A DNA stretch of 64,000 bases from Armatimonadota bacterium (GTDB lineage: Bacteria; Armatimonadota; Fimbriimonadia; Fimbriimonadales; Fimbriimonadaceae), in assembly GCA_018268315.1 (NCBI GenBank), contig JAFDWU010000001.1, positions 287,280 to 351,279 on the forward strand. The letters run 5' to 3'. The position numbers and the translations under genes are program-made. Position 1 is the stretch's first letter, and the number at the start of each line of letters is the position of its first letter. This document shows positions 26,240 through 34,665 of this stretch, piece after piece. The notes beneath the pieces are model-generated. The model made no database searches and had not been told where the DNA came from. It was given only the letters and a program-made list of their open reading frames with translations.

Positions 26240-27532
26240 TTACATCAAGCCGAGAACCTTGAGCGAATGATCCGCGAAGCGCAGGTGGTGATCAAGACTG
26301 AATATCTCTTCGACTTCCTTTTCGCTTAATCGCGCCTTCACGTCTTCATCAGCGGCGACGCAGGCGCGGAAGTCGTGCCCTTCCCAAGCTTTGGCGGCGT
26401 TGCGCTGGGCCACCTTGTAGGCGTCCTCGCGGGACATGCCCTTGCTGATGAGCTGGATCATGACGTGCTCGCTGAAGACGAGGTGGCCCATTTTGTGCAA
26501 GTTTGAAAGCATATTCTGTGGCAGAACCACGAGCCCTTCGAGGATGGTGGTGAGCTTTCGCAGCATGAAATCGGCTAGGTGGCTGGAGTCGGGGAAGATG
26601 ATGCGCTCCAGCGAGGAGTTCGTAAGGTCGCGCTCGTGCCAAGTCGGGACGCTTTCCAGCATCGCATGGGCGTTTGCTCGTAGGAGACGGGACAGGCCGC
26701 ACACCGTCTCGCTGTTCCACGGGTTGCGCTTGTGGGGCATAGCGCTTGAGCCGGTCTGTCCGGAGGCGAACGCCTCTTGAACTTCCAGGATTTCGGTCCG
26801 CTGAAGGTTTCTAAGCTCGGTGGCGATGCGCTCTAGGCCCGCGCCCATTAGCGCGAGGGCGTTCATATAAGCCGCGTGGCGATCTCGGTTGATGATCTGG
26901 GTCGAGGAGGGATCTGGCTTGAGGCCGAGCTTTTCGCAGACTCTCGTTTCCAGTTCAGGCGGGGTGATGGCGTGGATGCCGACTGCGCCGGACACCTTGC
27001 CCACCGCGACGTCTTGTTTGACCGCTTTAAGGCGCTCGATATTTCGGGCGAGCTCGGCATACCAATTGGCCGCCTTTGAACCGAAGGTGATCGGCTCTGC
27101 GTGGATACCGTGAGTGCGGCCGATTTGCGGCGTCTTCACGTGATCCTTCGCTAGCTTGCCGATGACCTGACCAAGCTTGGTGGCGTCGTCGATGAGCACT
27201 TGGCAGGAATCGCGGAGCATCATCCCCAGCGCGGTATCGATGACGTCGTAGCTGGTGACGCCCATGTGAATGTATTTGCCGTTCGCGCCGGTGGTTTCGC
27301 TGAGATTCCGAACGAACGCCATCAGATCATGGCGGGTTTCCTTCTCGATCTCGTCGCAGCGCTCGAGGGTGTACGTGGCGTTTGCCTTGACGTCTTTGCT
27401 GACGCCAGCGGGGATATTTCCAAATTCTTCGTGAGCCTCGACGATGGCTAATTCGACTTCTCGCCATCGGTCGTACTTTGCATTTCTATCCCAAATAGCG
27501 GCCATGGGCGCGGTTGTGTAGCGGTCAATCAT
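26240..27532 (-). CDS. purB: Adenylosuccinate lyase
   Basis: Catalyses two fumarate-releasing steps in purine synthesis (SAICAR to AICAR, adenylosuccinate to AMP). The ATG at 27532 gives 430 residues beginning MIDRYTTAPMAAIW, which matches PurB; a longer open frame upstream has no counterpart. The fumarase/aspartase signature GSSAMPHKRNPWNSE is present, as are HMGVTSYDVIDTA and GRTHGIHAEPITFG with catalytic His residues. AGGGAG precedes the ATG. It diverges from ppk2. Confidence 0.95.
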   Translation of the reverse strand: MIDRYTTAPMAAIWDRNAKYDRWREVELAIVEAHEEFGNIPAGVSKDVKANATYTLERCDEIEKETRHDLMAFVRNLSETTGANGKYIHMGVTSYDVIDTALGMMLRDSCQVLIDDATKLGQVIGKLAKDHVKTPQIGRTHGIHAEPITFGSKAANWYAELARNIERLKAVKQDVAVGKVSGAVGIHAITPPELETRVCEKLGLKPDPSSTQIINRDRHAAYMNALALMGAGLERIATELRNLQRTEILEVQEAFASGQTGSSAMPHKRNPWNSETVCGLSRLLRANAHAMLESVPTWHERDLTNSSLERIIFPDSSHLADFMLRKLTTILEGLVVLPQNMLSNLHKMGHLVFSEHVMIQLISKGMSREDAYKVAQRNAAKAWEGHDFRACVAADEDVKARLSEKEVEEIFSLDHHLRFADHSLKVLGLM

Positions 27533-27574
27533 TCTCCCTAAGGGTACCCGTAGGGTCTTCAGTACAATGAATCC

Positions 27575-28411
27575 ATGTCGTACTGCCACCTTGTTAAGCC
27601 GGGCGAGAAAGTGAAGCTGAAGGATATTCACGCCGGGCACGCGGATTCTGTGACCAAAGAGGAGGCGGCGGCCAGGGTGCTTGAGCTTGGCAAGCATCTG
27701 GATGAATCGGTGGAGCTGATGTACGCGGCGGGCATGAATGGCTTACTGGTTGTGCTGCAGGGCATCGATACAAGTGGCAAGGACGGCACGATTCGCTGCA
27801 TTCTAGGGCATGTTAGCGGGCAGGCTTGCCGGGTTTCGGCTTTCAAAGTTCCTACCACAGAAGAAGCCGCCCATGATTTTCTGTGGCGGGTGCATGGCCA
27901 GACCCCCGGACGCGGCGGCATGACGATTTTCAATCGCTCGCACTACGAGGATGTGCTGGTGGCGAGGGTTCACAAGCTGGTCCGCAAAGAAATTTGGAAG
28001 GATCGCTACGACCACATCAATTCCTTTGAGCAGCTGCTTGCCGACAGCGGAATTTTGGTGATGAAGTTCTATCTGCACATCACGAAAGAGGAACAGGAGC
28101 AGCGTCTGCTGGACCGCGAGAAAGACCCCGACAAGTCTTGGAAGCTAAGCGTGGGCGATTGGAAAGAGCGGGAGCTTTGGCCGGATTACATCAACGCCTA
28201 CGAGGATGCGTTGGAGAAGTGCTCGACGAAGGATGCGCCTTGGCGGATTGTGCCGGCAAATACGAAATGGTTTCGCGACCTTGCGATCATGGAAGCGGTA
28301 ACCGACGAACTAAAGCCATATCGCAAAGTGTGGCGAGAATCGCTGGTAGAACGTGGAGTTCGGGAAGTGGCGGAGCTTAAGGCTTACCGCGCGCAGATGA
28401 AGACTAAATAG
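27575..28411 (+). CDS. ppk2: Polyphosphate kinase 2 (PPK2 family)
   Basis: Transfers phosphate between polyphosphate and nucleotides. The Walker A motif is GIDTSGKDG (residues 63-71), Walker B follows FNRSHYEDVLV, and the lid module is DREKDPDKSWKLSVGDW. WRIVPANTKWFRDLAIMEAV closes the domain. Its 278 residues are typical of one-domain PPK2. The class (ADP versus AMP phosphorylating) is not resolved. TACAAT lies 6 nt before the ATG and no Shine-Dalgarno is seen, suggesting a leaderless mRNA. Confidence 0.9.
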   Translation: MSYCHLVKPGEKVKLKDIHAGHADSVTKEEAAARVLELGKHLDESVELMYAAGMNGLLVVLQGIDTSGKDGTIRCILGHVSGQACRVSAFKVPTTEEAAHDFLWRVHGQTPGRGGMTIFNRSHYEDVLVARVHKLVRKEIWKDRYDHINSFEQLLADSGILVMKFYLHITKEEQEQRLLDREKDPDKSWKLSVGDWKERELWPDYINAYEDALEKCSTKDAPWRIVPANTKWFRDLAIMEAVTDELKPYRKVWRESLVERGVREVAELKAYRAQMKTK

Positions 28412-29660
28412 AATCGGTTAGCGCAATATCGCTGCGATACTGCATGCCTTCAAAGCACACATTCTGTACGCCTTCATAAGCTTTAGCGCGCGCGGCTTCA
28501 CGCGTATCTGCGGTGGCGGTAACGGTTAAGACTCTGCCGCCATTTGTAATCAGCTTGCCATCTCGATTTGCGGTGCCAGCGTGGAACAGGAGGACGTCGG
28601 AAGGCATCGGGCTTAGATGAATCTCTTTGCCATTATCATAGGAGCCGGGATAGCCACCACTCGCCACCACAACTGACACGGTGTTCTTTTGAAGGATTTC
28701 GATTTCGGGTAGGGGTTCTTCTTTCGCGCTGGCGATCAGGCATTCTAGGAAGCCCTTACCTAAGCGGGGCATGACGGATTGCGTTTCGGGGTCGCCGAAG
28801 CGCACGTTGAATTCCAGGCAATAGAGCTTCGCATCCTTCACCATGATGCCGCTGAACAGTAGGCCGTTAAAGGGCTTGCCCTCGGCTCGCATAGCGGCAA
28901 GGCTCGGTCTGACGATGCGGTCCTCGCACTCCTTAACAAGATCATCGGAGATACTGCCGACGGGCGAAAATGAACCCATTCCACCGGTGTTCGGCCCCTC
29001 ATCGTTATCTTGAGCACGCTTGTAGTCTCGGGCGACCGGCAAACTGCGGATGGTGTCGCCAGAACAGATGGTGAGGAGGCTGAATTCTCGGCCGTCAATT
29101 CGCTCCTCGATGACCACGGTTTCGCCGGCGGGGCCGAATATCTTCTCCACCATCGCTTTCTCAACCGCTTCATAAGCTTCCTCCGAGGAGTTGCAGACGG
29201 TGACGCCTTTGCCGAGGGCAGCGCCGCTGGCTTTAACGACAACATGCCAGCCGTTTGCTTCGCAGCTATCGATGTAAGCGCGGGCTTCAACCACGCTTGT
29301 AAACGATTTATATTGCGCGGTTGGCGCCTCAGCTTTCTGCAATATCTCTTTACAGAAGGCTTTTGAACCCTCTAACCATGCGGCTTTGCCGCTGGGTCCA
29401 AAAACGGTGATTCCCGCCGAGCGTAATGCGTCGCCGAGGCCCATAATGAGGGGGTCCTCCGGTCCGACGACTACGAGGTCTACCGCCAACTTTCTTGCTA
29501 GTTCTACGTGGGATGTAATGTCAAGGAGTGGCAATTCAAAGCACGGAGCAATATCGGATATTCCGGGATTACCTGGTGAGGCAAATACTTCTGCTTCTTG
29601 GCTGATTCTCCAAGCAAGAGCGTGCTCGCGAGCGCCAGAACCTATCACCAATACCTTCAT
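28404..29660 (-). CDS. purD: Phosphoribosylamine-glycine ligase
   Basis: ATP-grasp enzyme making glycinamide ribonucleotide. N-terminal MKVLVIGSGAREHALAWR, ATP-grasp segment VVKASGAALGKGVTV and the signature FNVRFGDPETQ are diagnostic. It has 418 residues. GMGSFSPV (family GMGAYSP) is present. It converges with ppk2 with an 8-bp overlap. With purB it forms a loose purine pair on the same strand, separated by ppk2. Confidence 0.96.
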   Translation of the reverse strand: MKVLVIGSGAREHALAWRISQEAEVFASPGNPGISDIAPCFELPLLDITSHVELARKLAVDLVVVGPEDPLIMGLGDALRSAGITVFGPSGKAAWLEGSKAFCKEILQKAEAPTAQYKSFTSVVEARAYIDSCEANGWHVVVKASGAALGKGVTVCNSSEEAYEAVEKAMVEKIFGPAGETVVIEERIDGREFSLLTICSGDTIRSLPVARDYKRAQDNDEGPNTGGMGSFSPVGSISDDLVKECEDRIVRPSLAAMRAEGKPFNGLLFSGIMVKDAKLYCLEFNVRFGDPETQSVMPRLGKGFLECLIASAKEEPLPEIEILQKNTVSVVVASGGYPGSYDNGKEIHLSPMPSDVLLFHAGTANRDGKLITNGGRVLTVTATADTREAARAKAYEGVQNVCFEGMQYRSDIALTDSI

Positions 29661-29688
29661 TATTCTAAGCGGCCATTTTACCCCTTAG

Positions 29689-31137
29689 CTAATCTTGCAT
29701 AACGAGGGCTTTACCTTTGCGAGCGGCGGCCTCCATCTGGGCGGCCCTTTCCTTCTGGCTGGCCCAATAATCGTCTTGCGACTGCTTGGCAAGATCTCTA
29801 AAGCGAGCGTAGGAGGGCTGGAAACCAAGGAGCACGGTGCCGACTTCGCCGTTTCTGTGCTTTTGCACGCTGATCTCGGCAACCTCGGTGCGGTCCTCTT
29901 CCTTGGGGAGCGCGTTGGGGTTTGAGCGGTCCGCGTAGTACTGATCGCGATAGATCATCATGACCATATCCGCTTCCTGCTCGATCGATCCAGATTCGCG
30001 AAGGTCGCTGAGCTGCGGGCGTTTGTCAATTCGCATTTCGACGCCACGGTTCAGCTGGCTGAGGGCGATGACGGGGACTTGAAGGTCCTTTGCGATGCCT
30101 TTAAGGGCGCGGGCGATGTCGCTGATTTCCTGAACGCGGTTCTCCACCTTGCGGTTTGCGCGCATGAGTTGAAGGTAGTCCACGATGATCAGCGAAAGGC
30201 CGTTCTCAACCGCAAGACGGCGGCATTTGCCCTTGATTTCTAGGCCGCTGACTTCCGAGTTGTCATCGATGAAGATTGGGGTGTTGTAAAGAGACTCGCA
30301 TGCGTCGGCAAGGGCGTGGTAGCTCTTCTCTGCCAGCTTCTGGCGCTTAAGCTCGTAGGCGCTGACCCCGGAGATCATAGAGGCAAGGCGCTTGACGAGT
30401 TGGGCGCCGGTCATTTCCAACGAGAAGATGGCGACTGCGCCTTTCTTCTGCTTGGCGACGCGGTTGGCGATATCAAGCACCAGCGACGTCTTGCCCATGG
30501 AAGGGCGGGCGGCCACGATGACGAGATCGCCGGGATAGAAGCCGGTGGTCAGAGCGTCGAGGTCGTAGAAATTAGTTTGAAGGCCCAGCGACGGCTCGCC
30601 GGTCTCCATGAGGGTGTCGACATCGTAGAAGAACTCTTTGGCAAGCTCGCGGGCGTGCTTGAATTCTCTGCCGATTTGGCCCCGGCCGACTTCGAAGAGG
30701 ATTTGCTCGGCTTTATCGACTTTTGCCCGCGCCGCGCTTTCATCGGGATCGTGGGCGAGATCGATGATATCCTTGCCCGCACGCTCCAGGCGGCGCATGG
30801 TGGCGCGATCCTGGACGATCATCGCATAGTGGCGCGCGTTGGCGGCGGTGGGCGTGAACTCGGCTACTTCAAGCAGATAATCTTCCCCGCCGATCTCGGT
30901 GAGGATGCCGCGGGCGGTGAGCTCTTCTTTGACGGTGAGGTAGTCGACGGAGCGGCCCTCATCGACAAGATACTTGATGGCCTTGTAGAGAAGGCTGTGG
31001 GCGTGGCGATAGAAGTCGTTGGCGTCGAGGGTGCCGGCTACTTCTTCAGCGGCGCGCTGAGACAGCAACATCGAGCCGAGGACGCCCATCTCCGCCTCAA
31101 GACTGTAAAGGGGAATCGGTTCATCGGTGTTGGACAT
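29689..31137 (-). CDS. dnaB: Replicative DNA helicase DnaB
   Basis: Hexameric helicase of the replisome. The N-terminal collar domain starts PLYSLEAEMGVLGSMLL; the RecA-like domain has Walker A RPSMGKTS, Walker B IIVDYLQLM, and the motifs SQLNRGVEMR and LRESGSIEQEADMV. It has 482 residues and no intein. TACAAT lies 12 nt before the ATG. A terminator separates it from rplL, so it probably has its own promoter. Confidence 0.97.
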   Translation of the reverse strand: MSNTDEPIPLYSLEAEMGVLGSMLLSQRAAEEVAGTLDANDFYRHAHSLLYKAIKYLVDEGRSVDYLTVKEELTARGILTEIGGEDYLLEVAEFTPTAANARHYAMIVQDRATMRRLERAGKDIIDLAHDPDESAARAKVDKAEQILFEVGRGQIGREFKHARELAKEFFYDVDTLMETGEPSLGLQTNFYDLDALTTGFYPGDLVIVAARPSMGKTSLVLDIANRVAKQKKGAVAIFSLEMTGAQLVKRLASMISGVSAYELKRQKLAEKSYHALADACESLYNTPIFIDDNSEVSGLEIKGKCRRLAVENGLSLIIVDYLQLMRANRKVENRVQEISDIARALKGIAKDLQVPVIALSQLNRGVEMRIDKRPQLSDLRESGSIEQEADMVMMIYRDQYYADRSNPNALPKEEDRTEVAEISVQKHRNGEVGTVLLGFQPSYARFRDLAKQSQDDYWASQKERAAQMEAAARKGKALVMQD

Positions 31138-31189
31138 TGCAGGCTAGATATTGTATCCAGCACTACTGGTCGCGCGTAGGTTCGAGCAC

Positions 31190-31217
31190 AAAAAAGCCCC
31201 GGGTTTGAACCCGAGGC
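31190..31217 (-). terminator. Intrinsic terminator of rplJ-rplL
   Basis: On the minus strand, GCCTCGGGT-TCAA-ACCCGGGGC (31217-31196) is followed by TTTTTT (31195-31190). It lies 27 bp after the rplL stop. Confidence 0.9.
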
Positions 31218-31243
31218 ATTTTTTGAATTGTGGTTTTTGCCGA

Positions 31244-31633
31244 TTATTTGAGATCGACCGTACCGCCGGCTTCGACGATAGCGGCCTTGATCTTCTCAGC
31301 TTCGTCCTTGCTGACGCCCTGCTTGAGCGGCTGCGGAGCGCCATCGACCAGGTCCTTGGCTTCTTTGAGGCCAAGAGCGGTGATTTCGCGGACGACCTTG
31401 ATGACCTGGAGCTTGTTGCCGCCAGCTGCGGTGAGGATGACGTCGAAGGACGTCTTCTCTTCTTCAGCGGCTGCGCCAGCGCCAGCGCCCGGCATTGCCA
31501 TCATCGGCATGCCCATCATCGGAGCAGCGGCGGTGACGCCAAACTTCTCTTCAAGGGCCTTCTTCAGGTCGGACAGTTCGAGAGCGGTCATGCCGCTAAT
31601 CTTTTCAACGATAGTATCTACTGCAGTTGCCAT
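31244..31633 (-). CDS. rplL: 50S ribosomal protein L7/L12
   Basis: Stalk protein that recruits translation GTPases. Short N-terminal dimerisation domain ([29 protein letters not shown]), an Ala/Gly/Met/Pro hinge, and the C-terminal domain [41 protein letters not shown]. It has 129 residues. GGAGT precedes the start. It lies 3 bp downstream of rplJ. Confidence 0.98.
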   Translation of the reverse strand: MATAVDTIVEKISGMTALELSDLKKALEEKFGVTAAAPMMGMPMMAMPGAGAGAAAEEEKTSFDVILTAAGGNKLQVIKVVREITALGLKEAKDLVDGAPQPLKQGVSKDEAEKIKAAIVEAGGTVDLK

Positions 31634-31636
31634 GGG

Positions 31637-32308
31637 TTACTCCGTGGGGGTTTCGGTGGTTTCGGCGGCTTCAGGAGCCTCCTCGGTCGGGGCCGCTTCC
31701 GCGGCAGATTCTTCGACGGGGGCAGCGGGTTCGGCTGCCTTGGCGGGCTCTTCGGCTTTGGCTTCAACCTTCGGCGCGGGAGCAGCGGAGCCTTCGGAGA
31801 GCTTATCGGCAGCGGCGTAGACCGTGCGGATTGGCTCAGCGTAAAGGGCTTCGATGGTTCCAACGAGGTTTGTAAGCGGCGCTGCAATAGCGCCAATAAC
31901 CTGCGCGATCAAAACATCGCGCGGAGGTAGCTCGGAAAGGGCTTCAATTTCCTTATCGGTGAAGGACTTTCCGGCGAAGTAGCCGCCCTTAACTTTCAGA
32001 ATTTTGGATGACTTCGCATAGTCAACGAGGGCTTTCGCGCACTCGGCTTCGTTTTCAAAAACGAAGGCCACGGCGGTTGGGCCGTTGTGCAGCATGTCGG
32101 GCAGGTTTGCTGCGTCGTCACCGGCGGCAATGCGGAAAAGCGTGTTCTTGATCACGTGGAAATCGCCGCCTTTGCTGCGGAGATTCTTTCGCAATTCTTG
32201 AACTTGCTTAACCTTAAGGCCGCGGTAATCGGCGAAGACGACACCTACCGACTTCGAATACCACTCTTTGGCTTGCGCAATCGTTTGTTCTTTTTCTGCT
32301 GTGGGCAT
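31637..32308 (-). CDS. rplJ: 50S ribosomal protein L10
   Basis: Anchors the L7/L12 stalk to 23S rRNA. The conserved core is residues 1-175 (EWYSKSVGVVFADYRGLKVKQVQELRKNLR; KNTLFRIAAGD). About 45 C-terminal residues are almost entirely Ala, Glu, Pro, Lys and Thr and have no counterpart in model L10 proteins (about 165-175 residues); this acidic tail is probably disordered. An L10 leader with an attenuator-like hairpin precedes the gene. Confidence 0.97.
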   Translation of the reverse strand: MPTAEKEQTIAQAKEWYSKSVGVVFADYRGLKVKQVQELRKNLRSKGGDFHVIKNTLFRIAAGDDAANLPDMLHNGPTAVAFVFENEAECAKALVDYAKSSKILKVKGGYFAGKSFTDKEIEALSELPPRDVLIAQVIGAIAAPLTNLVGTIEALYAEPIRTVYAAADKLSEGSAAPAPKVEAKAEEPAKAAEPAAPVEESAAEAAPTEEAPEAAETTETPTE

Positions 32309-32324
32309 TATTTATTCGCCTTAG

Positions 32325-32470
32325 CCCCCTAAGAACAGAAAAGGACACGCATACGGGTATGCGTATCCAGAGTTTCGCGCCGACTAGCGGCGCAGTAAAT
32401 CTTTCTTCGCTTTCCCCTCGGCAGGCTGATCGCGGATGCGACCAATTCTGACTTTGCGTCACCTAGCTGT
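32325..32470 (-). promoter_or_regulatory. L10 leader (rplJ-rplL autoregulatory 5' UTR)
   Basis: The minus-strand 5' UTR contains the L10-binding hallmark CCTGCCGAGG (32425-32416). Just upstream is a stem GGTCGC-ATCC-GCGATC, and downstream a hairpin GCGCCG/CGGCGC (32393-32377). In the L10 leader family, excess L10 binds such a site and lowers expression of its own operon. Assignment rests on the motif, the position and the surrounding stems. Confidence 0.75.
32331..32368 (-). terminator. Attenuator-like terminator in the rplJ leader
   Basis: A 12-bp stem (GGATACGCATAC / GTATGCGTGTCC, one G-T pair, 32368-32343) is followed by TTTTCTGTTCTT (32342-32331) on the minus strand. It sits between the L10-binding motif and the rplJ start, so it could end transcription early when L10 is bound. 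Confidence 0.7.
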
Positions 32471-32496
32471 CTTCAGAGCGCTGATTGCTGGAAGAG

Positions 32497-32527
32497 ATTA
32501 TAGCCTGGCGGCGGGGATGGAAATCAA
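32497..32527 (-). promoter_or_regulatory. Promoter of rplJ-rplL
   Basis: A perfect -10 TATAAT (32502-32497) preceded by GGC, with -35-like TTGATT (32527-32522) at 19-nt spacing. It would give a leader of about 180 nt that includes the whole L10 leader. Confidence 0.7.
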
Positions 32528-32579
32528 CACCCAGTGGTTTCACCGGGCAGTTATTTGTTAGGTTACCTACTTTATTTAA

Positions 32580-33107
32580 TTAGGTATCCTTATTATCTAT
32601 TTTCTTGGACTTGGGTTTCTCCGCTGCCACGACATCCAGTTCCCCGCTGGTTTCCATCACCACATAGCGAGCCTCTTTGAAGTCGTCAAAACCCTGTCTG
32701 CGGATTGCTTCCTGCAAATCGTCGTGGGTCATGCCCGCTCGGTAGAGGTTTTCTTCCACCGGCTCGCCGTTACGAAGGAGGATGAGCGGATCGCCCGAAA
32801 TCATTCGTTTTATATTAGGAAACCTAATAGATATGCGCCCCAAGAGGTAGTCCACCAGCATGAGAGTTAGAGCGGAAACAAGGCCAACGCTCAGGCTCAC
32901 GTTGGGGTCTTTGAGGCCAATCCCCTCGGTGGTCCTCACCCCTATGAGGGAGGTTTCTACGGCGCTGCCGAGAAGCAAGATGATGAGCAGATCGAGGGCG
33001 CTAAGCTGCGCGGACTGGCGACGGCCAAGCGTTCTCAGGCCCACCAGCAGCAACAGGAAGATTCCTGTTGTGCTCAGCGCGGCGCGAAGAAGAGGCTCGG
33101 GGTGCAT
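32580..33107 (-). CDS. DUF421 (YetF-like) membrane protein, copy 1
   Basis: Integral membrane protein of 176 residues from the ATG at 33107. N-terminal helices (STTGIFLLLLVGLRTLGRRQSAQLSALDLLIILLLGSA) carry the family motif R-x-x-G-[RK]-[RK], followed by the soluble domain DPLILLRNGEPVEENLYRAGMTHDDLQEAIRRQGF and a short strand ending DVVAAEKPK. A longer frame to 33251 is open but overlaps copy 2 and lacks family similarity. Function unknown. It diverges from copy 2 with only 22 bp between start codons. Confidence 0.85.
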   Translation of the reverse strand: MHPEPLLRAALSTTGIFLLLLVGLRTLGRRQSAQLSALDLLIILLLGSAVETSLIGVRTTEGIGLKDPNVSLSVGLVSALTLMLVDYLLGRISIRFPNIKRMISGDPLILLRNGEPVEENLYRAGMTHDDLQEAIRRQGFDDFKEARYVVMETSGELDVVAAEKPKSKKIDNKDT

Positions 33108-33129
33108 CGATGCTGTATTGTAACGGAAT

Positions 33130-33672
33130 ATGGATTCCTGGCTGAAGTTAGTTTTCTCGCACCCGGACTCATGGCCCGCCGCCGGGATGATTGTGCTGAA
33201 GACAAGCGTGGTGTACGCGTTCTTAGTTGGCGGACTGCGCTTCTTTGGCAAGCGTCAGCTTGGCCAGATGACCTTGTATGACATTGTACTGATGGTAGTT
33301 CTGGCGAACTCAGTTCAGAACGCAATGGTGGGAGAAGATACGACACTAGCGGGCGGATTGATCTCGGCAACGACCCTGCTGATCCTAAATCGGCTACTTT
33401 TCCTGCTCATTAAGCGCAACAAGAAGGTGGAGCATGAATTGGTGGGTGAGCCGGTGATCTTACTTCGCGATGGAAAGTTACAGCGCCAGGCGATGGAGCG
33501 AGAAGGGATAACGCGAGAGCAAGTGCAAGCGGCACTAAGGGAGCACGGGCTACTGGAGCTGAAAGCTGCTGAACTGATTGTCTTGGAGGTTGACGGCTCC
33601 ATGAGCGTAATTCCCCACGGGGCGGTAGTCCACCGCTCTCGCCGCCACTATCGAGCTTTGCGGACGAACTGA
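33130..33672 (+). CDS. DUF421 (YetF-like) membrane protein, copy 2
   Basis: 180 residues. Membrane helices around 20-95 with LRFFGKRQLGQMTLYDIVLMVVLANSVQNAM, then the C-terminal alpha/beta domain VGEPVILLRDGKLQRQAMEREGITREQVQAALREHG ending in VLEVDGSMSVIP. The DGxxSVIP ending is the family hallmark. Its stop codon overlaps the start of copy 3 by 1 bp (TGATG), so copies 2 and 3 are translated together. Confidence 0.88.
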   Translation: MDSWLKLVFSHPDSWPAAGMIVLKTSVVYAFLVGGLRFFGKRQLGQMTLYDIVLMVVLANSVQNAMVGEDTTLAGGLISATTLLILNRLLFLLIKRNKKVEHELVGEPVILLRDGKLQRQAMEREGITREQVQAALREHGLLELKAAELIVLEVDGSMSVIPHGAVVHRSRRHYRALRTN

Positions 33673-34136
33673 TGATCATTGGTCTCCTTGCTATCGCCAC
33701 CCGCTCGGCCATAGTTTTGCTTTGGCTGTTTGCCGGGGTGCGCATTACTGGACGGAAGCACTTAGCCCAGATGAATATCGCCGACCTAGCGATGCTGATG
33801 CTGATTGCCAACGCGGTGCAGAACGCGATGACGATGGGCAAGGGCAACTTCAGCGTAGGCGCCGTTTCCGCGCTGACGCTGATGCTGGTTGGTTACGGGA
33901 TTACCCGCCTGCTTCTGAAGCGGCAAGATGCGGAGCGGCTGCTGATTGGCGTGCCTGTAACGTTGATCTATAACGGCAAGGTGAACTGGCGGCTGGCGGA
34001 TCGCGAGCAGGTGACAGAGGATGACCTGAACGCGGCGTTTCGAGAGCATCAGCTTGAGAAGGCGTCTGAGGTGAGGCTTGCGGTGCTGGAAGTGGATGGC
34101 AGCATTAGCGTAGTTCCTAAGAAGCATCACATCTGA
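33672..34136 (+). CDS. DUF421 (YetF-like) membrane protein, copy 3
   Basis: 154 residues with the same plan as copy 2: RSAIVLLWLFAGVRITGRKHLAQMNIADLAMLMLIANAVQNAM, then VPVTLIYNGKVNWRLADREQVTEDDLNAAFREHQL and VLEVDGSISVVP at the C-terminus. Overlaps copy 2 by 1 bp. Copies 2 and 3 are clearly more similar to each other than to copy 1 in the NAVQNAM segment. Confidence 0.88.
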   Translation: MIIGLLAIATRSAIVLLWLFAGVRITGRKHLAQMNIADLAMLMLIANAVQNAMTMGKGNFSVGAVSALTLMLVGYGITRLLLKRQDAERLLIGVPVTLIYNGKVNWRLADREQVTEDDLNAAFREHQLEKASEVRLAVLEVDGSISVVPKKHHI

Positions 34137-34201
34137 CGCCTAACGTTGGCTCCATCCAATTCAACATCTAATATCTGCAAGCATTGCGCTACAGGCTCTG
34201 G

Positions 34202-34266
34202 AATCCTGCGAGATTCTACAGGATTTTCCCAGCAACCATTTAGAAGACTCTAACACCTGGTATTAT
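34202..34266 (+). promoter_or_regulatory. Candidate promoter/operator of the toxin-antitoxin pair
   Basis: An inverted repeat AATCCTG (34202-34208) and CAGGATT (34219-34225) lies just upstream of a possible promoter, TTTAGA (34239-34244), 16 nt, TATTAT (34261-34266). CTACAGG also occurs twice (34189-34195, 34216-34222). Such repeats are common binding sites of XRE antitoxins on their own operon; the assignment here is an inference. Confidence 0.4.
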
Positions 34267-34293
34267 ATTTATTGATCCCATCAGGTCGTTGTT

Positions 34294-34665
34294 GTGCGAG
34301 TCTTTTTGAACAAACCATTTCAACGATTTGCACGGAAGGAGAGCATAACGGCAGAGGCGCTTTGGGATGCTGTGACTAGGGCAGAGCGCGGATTGATCGA
34401 CGCCGACCTTGGTGGCGGAGTGATTAAGCAACGAATTCCGCGTCCAAATGAGGGTCGTTCCGGAGGATATCGATCAATAGTCCTCTACCGGACTTCTGAA
34501 TTGGCGTTCTTCGTATATGGCTTTCCCAAAAGCGGGCGGGACAATGTATCGAAGCAGGAGTTGATTGCGTTCCGCGACTTGGCGGAAATCCTTCTTAACC
34601 TTAGCTTGGATGAGGTTCAAAGGGCAGTGAAAAGTGGTGCACTTCAGGAGCTAGAAGAATTATGA
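34294..34665 (+). CDS. RelE/HigB-like toxin of a type II toxin-antitoxin system (COG4737-like)
   Basis: 123 residues. The pattern KPFQRFARKESITAEALWDAVTRAERGLIDADLGGGVIKQRIPRP followed by GGYRSIVLYR and FFVYGFPKSGRDNVSKQEL is that of the RelE-superfamily toxins in COG4737. They are thought to be ribosome-dependent or free mRNA interferases. The start is a GTG with AGG 8 nt upstream. The stop overlaps the antitoxin start by 4 bp (ATGA). The toxin gene comes first, as in higBA. Confidence 0.85.
   Translation: MRVFLNKPFQRFARKESITAEALWDAVTRAERGLIDADLGGGVIKQRIPRPNEGRSGGYRSIVLYRTSELAFFVYGFPKSGRDNVSKQELIAFRDLAEILLNLSLDEVQRAVKSGALQELEEL

Noticed and set aside
27533-27697. N-terminal extension of PurB (55 residues) in an open reading frame.
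   Set aside because: PurB proteins begin at MIDRY, the extension has no family similarity, and it overlaps the divergent ppk2 promoter and coding start.
31640-31800. GC-rich repetitive DNA that could be taken for a tandem repeat element.
   Set aside because: It is the Ala/Glu/Pro coding tail of rplJ; the repetition follows codons rather than a fixed DNA unit.
33108-33251. N-terminal extension of DUF421 copy 1 (48 residues).
   Set aside because: It overlaps the start of copy 2 on the other strand and has no similarity to the family; the ATG at 33107 gives the normal length.
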